Assembly (NCBI RefSeq): GCF_021026315.1
Contig: NZ_JAJNCX010000001.1
Coordinates: forward strand, 124,001-188,000
Direction of reading: 5' to 3'
Length of the DNA: 64,000 bases
Source: Rhizobium sp. C4
GTDB lineage: Bacteria > Pseudomonadota > Alphaproteobacteria > Rhizobiales > Rhizobiaceae
A model generated the notes under the pieces. The model was not told the origin of the DNA and did no database searches. It saw only the letters and a list, made by a program, of their open reading frames with translations. Positions 57,179 through 64,000 of this stretch are shown here, piece by piece. The position numbers were made by a program, and so were the translations under genes. Positions within the stretch are counted from its first letter, which is position 1. Each line of letters opens with the position of its first letter.

Positions 57179-57193
57179 GTTCAACCTTTGTTC
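57179..57193 (+). promoter_or_regulatory. LexA operator (SOS box) of dinB
   Basis: A perfect GTTC-N7-GTTC lies 9 bases before the dinB ATG at 57203. This is the SOS box of alphaproteobacteria and implies LexA control of dinB. Confidence 0.92.
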
Positions 57194-57202
57194 CAGAGAC
57201 TC

Positions 57203-58498
57203 ATGACGGGCGACGACACTCTGCCGGGCTTCTGCCGTGACTGCTTCGAGCAGGTCGCGAGCCATGCGGAGCGTTGCAAGGGCTGTGGCAGCCCGCGGCT
57301 GGTCAGGCATCGGGAACTGAACGCTCTTCATCTCGCCCATATCGACTGTGACGCCTTCTATGCCTCTGTTGAAAAGCGCGACAATCCGGAGCTTGCGGAC
57401 AAGCCCGTGATCGTTGGCGGCGGCAAGCGCGGCGTTGTTTCCACCTGCTGCTACATTGCCCGCATCCGGGGCGTGCGCTCCGCCATGCCCATGTTCAAGG
57501 CGCTTGAGGCATGCCCGGATGCCGTCGTCGTCAGGCCGGACATGGAGAAATACAGCCGCGTCGGCCGCCAGATTCGGCAGATGATGCAGGACCTGACGCC
57601 GCTCGTGGAGCCTCTGTCGATCGACGAGGCGTTCCTCGACCTCCGGGGAACCGAGCTCATCCACCACCACGAGCCCCCTGCGCGGCTGCTTGCCCGCTTC
57701 GCACGCCGGGTCGAAGACGAAGTGGGCGTGACGGTCTCGGTCGGGCTTTCCTATTGCAAGTTCCTCGCCAAGGTCGCCTCCGACATGCGCAAGCCGCGCG
57801 GCTTCAGCGTGATCGGGCGCGAGGAGGCCCTGTCGTTCCTGGCGCCGAAACCGGTCACGCTGATCTGGGGCGTGGGCCGCGCCTTTGCCGAAAAGCTGGC
57901 ACAGGACGGCATCCGCGAAATCGGCCAGCTGCAGCATATGGATGAAGCGACACTGATGCGGCGCTACGGCACGATGGGCCAGCGGCTCTTCAGGCTCTCC
58001 CGCGGCGAGGACGACAGGCAGGTTCACAGCGACGGCGAGGCCAAGAGCGTGTCGGCCGAGACGACATTCTTCGAGGACATTTCGGATTTTGATGCGCTGG
58101 CCGCCCATCTGCGCGCCCTGTCGGAAAAAGTCTCCCGCCGCCTCAAGCGCGGTGGTCTTGCGGGACAGACAGTGGTCCTGAAACTGAAGACCCATGACTT
58201 CAAGTCGCGGTCGCGCAATTTCAGCCTGGACAGCCCCACGCAACTGGCGGACCGCATATTCCGCACCGGAATTTCGATGCTCGAGAAGGAAGTCGGCAGC
58301 GCCAAATTCCGCCTGATCGGCATCGGCGTGACAACGCTGGGGGAAACGACGCTGGCGGACCCGCAGGACCTCGTCGACCAGCAGGCGGCACGGCGCGCCA
58401 AGGCGGAAGCCGCGATCGATATCCTGCGCGACAAGTTCGGCAATCGCAGTGTCGAGACCGGCTATACATTTCGTCCGACGGATGGCCGCTCGCGCTGA
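57203..58498 (+). CDS. dinB: DNA polymerase IV (Y-family) with N-terminal zinc ribbon
   Basis: A 431-residue translesion polymerase. The catalytic acidic residues are in [16 protein letters not shown] (about 47-62) and [11 protein letters not shown] (about 140-150). Before the palm, residues 11-28 form a CxxC-x10-CxxC pair (C11, C14, C25, C28), probably zinc-binding and absent from E. coli DinB. No beta-clamp motif is obvious at the C-terminus. The ATG at 57203 is chosen because earlier in-frame codons lie in the SOS box. SOS-inducible by its operator. Confidence 0.95.
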   Translation: MTGDDTLPGFCRDCFEQVASHAERCKGCGSPRLVRHRELNALHLAHIDCDAFYASVEKRDNPELADKPVIVGGGKRGVVSTCCYIARIRGVRSAMPMFKALEACPDAVVVRPDMEKYSRVGRQIRQMMQDLTPLVEPLSIDEAFLDLRGTELIHHHEPPARLLARFARRVEDEVGVTVSVGLSYCKFLAKVASDMRKPRGFSVIGREEALSFLAPKPVTLIWGVGRAFAEKLAQDGIREIGQLQHMDEATLMRRYGTMGQRLFRLSRGEDDRQVHSDGEAKSVSAETTFFEDISDFDALAAHLRALSEKVSRRLKRGGLAGQTVVLKLKTHDFKSRSRNFSLDSPTQLADRIFRTGISMLEKEVGSAKFRLIGIGVTTLGETTLADPQDLVDQQAARRAKAEAAIDILRDKFGNRSVETGYTFRPTDGRSR

Positions 58499-58581
58499 CG
58501 AGTCACCACCCGAAAGACAGCATTCTTTAAGAACTACTGGTTTAGCATTCGGCAATCACTCAAGATTTTGGACGGCGGATC

Positions 58582-59859
58582 ATGCTCACAGGGCGCATTC
58601 TTTCCATTGGTGTCTTCATCGCCGCCTTCGGGCTCGGTCACGCCATGGCTGGCGACGGGCAAGCCCTGCAGATTATCGTTTCGCGCGACCTTCAGTCGCT
58701 CAAGGTGTATGACGGCGACAAGGTCGTTGCGACCTCCAAGGTCTCGACCGGCAAGCCCGGACACGACACGCCGACGGGGATCTTCTCCATCCTGGAGAAG
58801 CAGAAGTTCCATCGTTCGAACAAGTATTCCGATGCGCCGATGCCGTGGATGCAGCGCATCACATGGTCGGGCGTCGCGCTGCACGAATCAAACAGCGTTC
58901 CGAACTATCCGGCCTCGCATGGCTGCGTGCGCCTGCCGGCGGCCTTTGCACAAGAGCTCTTCAAGATGACGGAGCGCGGCGCGCATGTGGTCATCACCGA
59001 CGCGCCCGTCGAGCCGCAGCGCATCCGCAGCGCAACGCTTCCGCGTCCCGTCTCTTCGCCGGTCGGTCCGACCTTCATGAGCGATGTCGCCATGGCGCCC
59101 GCCCCTGCACAAAGCGCCGTTGCCGGGACCGAGCTGGCGATGAATGATGCCGCCTCGCAGTCGAAAGCAAGCCTGCGCCCGGAAAAACCGCGCGAGCCCA
59201 TCTATGTTCTCATCACGCGCGCCGACCACCGCAGCGTCATGCCGGAGGTTCAGGCGCTCCTCAACCAGTTCGGCTACGATGCGGGTACGGTCGATGGCGC
59301 CGCCGGAGCGCAGACCAATGCTGCGATCGCAAAATTCCGCAAGGATAGCGGCCTGCTGGATGGCACCATGGCGGATGACGCTCTGGTCGCGGCCCTCTTC
59401 ACCAAGGCCGGGCGGCCGCTACCGCAGAACGGGATCTTGGTGATCCGGCGCAATTTTGCGGAAATCTACCGCGCCCCCGTCACGCTCGACAACGAACCCA
59501 AGGCACTGGGCACCCACTTCGTCGAGGCCCGAAACGTCGATCCCCGCACTGGTTTTGCGGAATGGTATGGGTTCAGCCTGTCAAACCGAATTCCCGATGC
59601 CGCCAAGAAGCGCCTCGGGATCACTGAAGATGCCGACATGGCGACAGCCGATTCGGTTACCGCAGCCCTGGATCGCGTTCATATGAGCGACGAAGCCAAG
59701 CAGAAGCTCGGCGAGTTTCTTGGCGAAGGTTCTTCGATCACGGTGACGGATGTCGAGAGCCTCAGCGAGACCGGCCTTGGCACGAACTTCATCACGCTGA
59801 CCGATCCGACCGACAAGCCGGCGAACAAGCTGGCCGACAAGACGGTCAACAAGGGTTGA
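58582..59859 (+). CDS. L,D-transpeptidase (YkuD) with C-terminal peptidoglycan-binding region
   Basis: A 425-residue periplasmic enzyme. A signal peptide (MLTGRILSIGVFIAAFGLGH, AMA) precedes a YkuD domain (about 28-135) with the motif LHESNSVPNYPASHGCVRLP; Cys115 is the nucleophile. A peptidoglycan-binding-like region follows (about 215-280). Such enzymes make 3-3 cross-links or attach lipoproteins to the wall, important in Rhizobiaceae with pole growth. Convergent with dnaE, 23 bases away. Confidence 0.92.
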   Translation: MLTGRILSIGVFIAAFGLGHAMAGDGQALQIIVSRDLQSLKVYDGDKVVATSKVSTGKPGHDTPTGIFSILEKQKFHRSNKYSDAPMPWMQRITWSGVALHESNSVPNYPASHGCVRLPAAFAQELFKMTERGAHVVITDAPVEPQRIRSATLPRPVSSPVGPTFMSDVAMAPAPAQSAVAGTELAMNDAASQSKASLRPEKPREPIYVLITRADHRSVMPEVQALLNQFGYDAGTVDGAAGAQTNAAIAKFRKDSGLLDGTMADDALVAALFTKAGRPLPQNGILVIRRNFAEIYRAPVTLDNEPKALGTHFVEARNVDPRTGFAEWYGFSLSNRIPDAAKKRLGITEDADMATADSVTAALDRVHMSDEAKQKLGEFLGEGSSITVTDVESLSETGLGTNFITLTDPTDKPANKLADKTVNKG

Positions 59860-59882
59860 GCCGATCGCCAGCTCAACGGCAA

Positions 59883-62800
59883 TCACACAAGCTCAACATC
59901 GAGAATGCCGGGCGCTGCCCTGAGCGCTGCGGCGATTTCCGGCGAGATGCGGTAGCGGCCCGGTAGTTCCACTTCGATTTCGCGCCGGCCCGAATCCTTG
60001 ATCACGATGAATGAGACGAGACCGTCACCCCGGGCATTGAGATGCGGAGCAACCGCCTTCAGCGGACCGCTGTCGCGCACATAGACGCGCAAAGCCTTCT
60101 GCATCTGCACGGACTTCTCTTCCAGAGAGTTCAGCGTCTGGATGCGCAGGCCGATCCCCTCGGGGCGCTCGTCGGCGGCCACCGTCATGACGAAGGATTT
60201 GCCGGCCTCCAGCACGTCGCGGTACTGGTTGAGGGTTTCGGAGAACAGCACCGCCTCGAACTGGCCGGTGGCGTCAGAGAAATTCACGATACCCATCTTG
60301 TTGCCGGTCCGCGTCTTGCGCTCCTGCTTCGAGGTCACCGTTCCGGCAAGCCGCCCGGCGCTGGCGCCCTGCTTCACGGCAGCGGCGAAGTCGGCAAAAT
60401 TCTGCACACGCATCTTGGCCAGCACCTCGCTATAGGAATCGAGCGGGTGTGCCGACAGATAGAAGCCGAGAACCTGGAATTCGCGCATGAGACGTTCCGA
60501 AGGCAGCCACGGCGTCACGGTCGGGAAGGTCAACTTTTCCTCGCCAGCCGCACCGCCCCCGAACATGTCGCTCTGACCGCTTGCGCGGTTTTCGCTCTCG
60601 CGCTGGGCATAGCCGATGATGCGATCGATGCCGGCCGAAAGAACTGCCCGGTCAAATCCGAAGCAGTCGAATGCGCCTCCGTGAATGAGGCTTTCCAGCA
60701 CACGCCGGTTGACGAGCTTGGCATCGATGCGCAGGCAGAATTCCTCGAGCGAGGCGAAAGGCTTGTCGCCGCGCACGGCGACAATATGATCGACCACCGC
60801 CTCACCGACACCCTTGAGCGCCGCAAGCGAATAGTAGATGCGGTTCTCGCCCGTCTCGAAATGACGGAACGAGGTCTGGACGGACGGCGGCACGACCTCG
60901 ATGCAGAGACGGCGGGCATCCTGGCGGAAATCGTTGACCTTGTCGGTGTTCTGCATGTCGAGCGTCATCGACGCCGCCAGGAACTCGACGGGGTAATGCG
61001 CCTTCATATACGCCGTCTGATAGGAGACGATGGCATAGGCGGCGGCATGCGACTTGTTGAAGCCGTAGTTGGCGAATTTCGCCAGAAGGTCGAAGATGAT
61101 GTCGGACTGCGCCTTGGACACGCCATTCTTGACCGCGCCTTCGACGAAGCGGGCGCGCTGCTTGTCCATCTCCTCCTTGATCTTCTTGCCCATGGCGCGA
61201 CGCAGAAGATCGGCCTCGCCGAGCGAATAGCCGGACAGGACCTGGGCGATCTGCATCACCTGTTCCTGATAGACGATAACGCCCTGCGTTTCCTTCAGGA
61301 GATAATCGATCATCGGATGGATCGACTCGATCTCCTCCTCGCCGTGCTTGCGGGCGTTGTAGACCGGGATGTTCTCCATCGGACCCGGACGATAGAGCGC
61401 CACAAGCGCGATGATGTCCTCGATGCAGTCCGGCCGCATGCCGATCAGCGCCTTGCGCATGCCGGCACTTTCAACCTGGAACACGCCGACCGTCTCGCCG
61501 CGCGAGAGCATGTCATAGGTGAGCTTGTCATCAAGCGGCAGGGCCGCCAGATCGACCGCAATGCCGCGCTTGGCCACGAAGTCGACGGCGGTCTTCAGGA
61601 CCGTCAGCGTCTTCAGACCGAGGAAGTCGAACTTTACGAGGCCCGCCTGCTCGACCCACTTCATGTTGAACTGGGTGACCGGCATGTCCGAGCGCGGATC
61701 GCGATACATCGGCACGAGCTGCGACAGCGGCCGGTCGCCGATCACGATCCCGGCGGCATGGGTAGAGGCATGGCGATAAAGACCCTCGATCTTCTGCGCA
61801 ATGTCGAGAAGCCGCGCGACAACGGGCTCGCGATCGGCCTCTTCCTGAAGCTTCGGCTCCTCCTCGATCGCCTTGGAAAGCGGGGTCGGATTGGCCGGAT
61901 TGTTCGGCACGAGCTTGCAGATCTTGTCGACCTGGCCATAGGACATTTCGAGCACGCGACCGACGTCGCGGAGTGCGGCGCGAGCCTGGAGCGAACCGAA
62001 GGTGATGATCTGCGCGACCTGCTCGCGGCCATATTTCTGCTGGACGTAGCGAATGACCTCTTCGCGGCGGTCCTGGCAGAAGTCGATATCAAAGTCGGGC
62101 ATCGACACGCGTTCCGGATTGAGGAAGCGTTCGAAGAGCAGCGAGAAGCGGAGCGGATCAACGTCGGTGATCGTCAGCGCATAGGCAACGAGCGAGCCTG
62201 CACCCGAACCGCGGCCGGGGCCGACCGGGATGTCGTGCTGCTTGGCCCATTTGATGAAGTCGGCAACGATCAGGAAGTAGCCCGGGAACTTCATGCGCTC
62301 GATGATGCTCAACTCGAAGGCCAGCCGTTCATCATACTCCTCGCGGGTATATCCCGGCGCTATTCCCAGCGTTTCGATGCGCATTGCCAGGCCCTCGATC
62401 GCCTGACGCTTCAACTCTTCCGACTCCGCACGCTCGGCCTCTTCCGCATCGTCCGTCGCGCCGGTGAAGCGTGGCAGGATCGGCTTGCGAGTGTTCAGCA
62501 CGAACGAGCACCGCCTGGCGATCTCGACGGAATTCTGCAACGCCTCGGGAAGATCGGAAAACAGGGCGCACATTTCCGCGCGACTTTTCAGATAGTGGTC
62601 CTGCGTCAGGCGGAAACGGTTGTCATCCGACACCATGGCGTTATGCGCCACCGCCATCAATGCATCATGGGCATCGAAATCCTTGCGCGCCGGGAAGAAG
62701 GCCTCGTTGGTGGCAACCAGAGGCAGATCGTGCCGGTAGGCAAGATCGATCATCTTCTGCTCATGCCGGCGGCTATAGCCTTCCTGCCGCTGCAGCTCGA

Positions 62801-63389
62801 CATAGAGGCGACCGGGAAAGAGCCGCGCCAGAGACAGCAGGCGCTGCGCCGCCAGCGCCGCATGGCCGTCCTTGACCGCCATGTCCACGGGACCGGTCGT
62901 GGCTCCCGTCAGGGCAATCAGCCCATCCGTCCCATCCTCCAGCCAGGACAACAGCAGGTGCGCCGCCTGATTGCCCTCACCGTCGAGATAGGCACGACTG
63001 ACCAGTTCCATCAACCGATCATAGCCCCGCTCGGTCGAGGCCAGCAGGATCAGCGACGGCAATTTGGCGAGAGACGCCTGAACGCCGCCCCGCCGATCGT
63101 TCTCGGTGGCGTCCTGCATGTCGAGCGACATCTGGCAGCCGATGATCGGCTGAATCCCGTCCGAGATCGCCTTCTGGGCAAATTCCAGGGCAACAAAGAG
63201 ATTGTTGGTATCGGTAATCGCGATCGCCGGCTGCTCGTCAGATACGGCGATCGACAGGATTTTCTTGAGTGGCAGCGCCCCTTCGAGAAGCGAAAAGGCG
63301 GAATGCACACGCAGATGGACGAAACCGGGACCGGTCTGCGCTCCGGTAGCGCCTGTCGCTGCCGGCTTACCCGTTACCAGATCGCCCAT
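59883..63389 (-). CDS. dnaE: DNA polymerase III alpha subunit
   Basis: An 1168-residue replicative polymerase catalytic subunit. It has the N-terminal PHP domain (FVHLRVHSAFSLLEGALPL near residue 23), the C-family polymerase core with GPGRGSGAGSLVAYAL and MPDFDIDFCQDRR (catalytic Asp residues near 435), a helix-hairpin-helix (about 845) and a C-terminal OB domain. This is the essential DnaE1 type rather than the shorter error-prone DnaE2. It lies 99 bases after the 28-codon SOS gene on the same strand, with no T-tailed terminator between them. Confidence 0.97.
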   Translation of the reverse strand: MGDLVTGKPAATGATGAQTGPGFVHLRVHSAFSLLEGALPLKKILSIAVSDEQPAIAITDTNNLFVALEFAQKAISDGIQPIIGCQMSLDMQDATENDRRGGVQASLAKLPSLILLASTERGYDRLMELVSRAYLDGEGNQAAHLLLSWLEDGTDGLIALTGATTGPVDMAVKDGHAALAAQRLLSLARLFPGRLYVELQRQEGYSRRHEQKMIDLAYRHDLPLVATNEAFFPARKDFDAHDALMAVAHNAMVSDDNRFRLTQDHYLKSRAEMCALFSDLPEALQNSVEIARRCSFVLNTRKPILPRFTGATDDAEEAERAESEELKRQAIEGLAMRIETLGIAPGYTREEYDERLAFELSIIERMKFPGYFLIVADFIKWAKQHDIPVGPGRGSGAGSLVAYALTITDVDPLRFSLLFERFLNPERVSMPDFDIDFCQDRREEVIRYVQQKYGREQVAQIITFGSLQARAALRDVGRVLEMSYGQVDKICKLVPNNPANPTPLSKAIEEEPKLQEEADREPVVARLLDIAQKIEGLYRHASTHAAGIVIGDRPLSQLVPMYRDPRSDMPVTQFNMKWVEQAGLVKFDFLGLKTLTVLKTAVDFVAKRGIAVDLAALPLDDKLTYDMLSRGETVGVFQVESAGMRKALIGMRPDCIEDIIALVALYRPGPMENIPVYNARKHGEEEIESIHPMIDYLLKETQGVIVYQEQVMQIAQVLSGYSLGEADLLRRAMGKKIKEEMDKQRARFVEGAVKNGVSKAQSDIIFDLLAKFANYGFNKSHAAAYAIVSYQTAYMKAHYPVEFLAASMTLDMQNTDKVNDFRQDARRLCIEVVPPSVQTSFRHFETGENRIYYSLAALKGVGEAVVDHIVAVRGDKPFASLEEFCLRIDAKLVNRRVLESLIHGGAFDCFGFDRAVLSAGIDRIIGYAQRESENRASGQSDMFGGGAAGEEKLTFPTVTPWLPSERLMREFQVLGFYLSAHPLDSYSEVLAKMRVQNFADFAAAVKQGASAGRLAGTVTSKQERKTRTGNKMGIVNFSDATGQFEAVLFSETLNQYRDVLEAGKSFVMTVAADERPEGIGLRIQTLNSLEEKSVQMQKALRVYVRDSGPLKAVAPHLNARGDGLVSFIVIKDSGRREIEVELPGRYRISPEIAAALRAAPGILDVELV

Positions 63390-63488
63390 CGCCCATTCTC
63401 CATTTTCTGAATCAAGGTCGCATTGTGGGAAATCAGCAGGTGTCCTGTCCAGTCGTATCGCAGTGACAGGCCGAAGCGTCCCCTAAAT

Positions 63489-63575
63489 TCACATGGCCAT
63501 GAGGATGAGAGACATGGTGGCGACGAACATGGTCATGGATGCGAATGCAGCGAGATCACGAAGGATGTCAGTCAT
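63489..63575 (-). CDS. SOS-controlled 28-residue hydrophobic peptide
   Basis: An 87-base gene for a 28-residue peptide beginning MTDILRDLAAF and ending MSLILMAM. Residues 9-28 contain no charged residue and form a likely membrane helix, with the charged end (Asp, Arg, Asp) at the N-terminus. AAGGAG sits 6 bases before the ATG at 63575, a strong ribosome site, and a LexA double operator (63597-63622) covers the promoter. It is downstream of lolD and upstream of dnaE. The size, hydrophobic helix and SOS control resemble Caulobacter SidA (division inhibitor) and E. coli TisB (SOS toxin), but no homology is claimed. It was found by reading the leader of dnaE. Confidence 0.75.
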   Translation of the reverse strand: MTDILRDLAAFASMTMFVATMSLILMAM

Positions 63576-63596
63576 AGCGGGCTCCTTTCCACTTAT

Positions 63597-63622
63597 GTTC
63601 ACATAATGTTCTCATTACGTTC
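63597..63622 (-). promoter_or_regulatory. Double LexA operator over the peptide-gene promoter
   Basis: GTTC occurs at 63597, 63608 and 63619, each pair separated by exactly 7 bases, giving two overlapping perfect SOS boxes. On the minus strand CTTGAC (63628-63633) is a -35 and TTACA/CATTAT-like sequence (63603-63608) a -10, so the operators span the spacer, the -10 and the start site, about 20 bases before the ATG. Confidence 0.88.
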
Positions 63623-63760
63623 ACAGAGTCAAGCACCCCTCCGAAAGATTCTCGGAAGTGTCTGAAATCAAAGCAAGACTCGGCCGCGCACCGCGGAGGT
63701 GCCCGTCCGAAAAGGCTCAGGGAGCGGAAGTGGGAAGGTTGGCGACCCTGGGCGTGGTTC

Positions 63761-64000
63761 TCAGAATTCGAGAACCCTGCCCTCGTCCAGCGTGATGCGG
63801 CGATCCATCTTCGAGGCGAGCTCGTGGTTATGGGTCGCGATCATGGCCGCAAGGCCGGACTGCCGGACGAGCGCCGTGAGCGCTTCGAAGACGTAGCCGG
63901 CGGTATCCGGATCGAGATTGCCGGTCGGCTCGTCGGCGAGCAGGATCTGCGGCGCGTTGGCGACCGCGCGCGCAATCGCCACGCGCTGCTGCTCACCGCC
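63761..64000 (-). CDS. lolD: Lipoprotein-releasing ABC transporter ATPase LolD (partial, C-terminal 79 residues)
   Basis: The C-terminal part of an ABC ATPase; the N-terminus lies beyond the right edge. Visible are the signature [12 protein letters not shown], Walker [12 protein letters not shown] and the H-loop THNHEL, in the order and spacing of LolD/MacB-type ATPases. LolD powers the LolCDE complex, which extracts lipoproteins from the inner membrane. Assignment to LolD rests on the family match and on the known lolCD-dnaE neighbourhood in rhizobia. Confidence 0.88.
   Translation of the reverse strand, partial: GGEQQRVAIARAVANAPQILLADEPTGNLDPDTAGYVFEALTALVRQSGLAAMIATHNHELASKMDRRITLDEGRVLEF

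Noticed and set aside
60042-63410. A plus-strand open frame of 1122 codons opposite dnaE
   Set aside because: Complete overlap with a well-supported dnaE; its composition (Arg, Asp, Gly, His rich) is typical of antisense frames in GC-rich DNA.
63493-63606. A 37-codon plus-strand frame opposite the SOS peptide gene
   Set aside because: No ribosome site before its ATG, no promoter, and an unremarkable Met/Arg-rich product; the minus-strand gene has both signals.

Overview
The window is chromosomal DNA from an alphaproteobacterium, most likely Rhizobiaceae (Rhizobium/Agrobacterium-like). The reasons are the high GC content, the gene set (divK-pleD, phasin, DUF3126, DUF3572, DUF1849/EipB, AzlCD, LpxI), the rpsB-to-lpxB order, rhizobial CTTGAC-type promoters, and LexA operators of the direct-repeat GTTC-N7-GTTC type typical of this class. 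It is almost entirely core genome. I see no insertion sequence, prophage, CRISPR array, tRNA or rRNA gene.

Layout. 1-3254: a CUT1 sugar ABC transporter (partial ATPase, two permeases, binding protein), minus strand. 3499-8306: lexA, comEC (convergent) and gltA. 8436-9530: a nitroreductase-like oxidoreductase. 9795-22917: one long minus-strand cluster for translation and the envelope, rpsB-tsf-pyrH-frr-uppS-cdsA-rseP-bamA-lpxD-fabZ-lpxA-lpxI-lpxB. 23103-28011: eipB, a RidA/GDPD/FemAB-like set, a HIT protein and azlCD. 28088-31899: clpA, clpS, a phasin and DUF3126. 32103-41315: a GGDEF-EAL protein, a PpiD-like foldase, trpD-trpC-moaC-moeA and nnr. 41568-45567: glnB-glnA behind a sigma-54 promoter, plsY, dprA and a small conserved gene. 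45831-53546: topA, rnr, DUF983, NUDIX, an MFS carrier and rpmG. 53600-54211: a gene-free stretch rich in hairpins. 54212-59859: pleD, divK, DUF3572, a HAD-like gene, dinB and an L,D-transpeptidase. 59883-64000: dnaE, a 28-codon gene and the end of lolD.

The most interesting reading concerns DNA damage. Three LexA operator sets are visible. One lies inside the lexA promoter (3499-3513). One lies just before dinB (57179-57193). The third is a perfect overlapping double operator, GTTC-N7-GTTC-N7-GTTC (63597-63622), laid over the promoter of an otherwise unmarked 28-residue hydrophobic peptide gene (63489-63575) between lolD and dnaE. Its size, membrane character and control resemble Caulobacter SidA (SOS division inhibitor) and E. 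coli TisB (SOS toxin), though no sequence homology is claimed. It is the best candidate here for an undescribed system, and it may be cotranscribed with dnaE.

Other signals worth attention are the hairpin cluster at 53.6-54.2 kb, a 20-bp palindrome before the small gene at 45567, the regulatory region of glnB, and inverted repeats in the leaders of the sugar-binding protein and divK.
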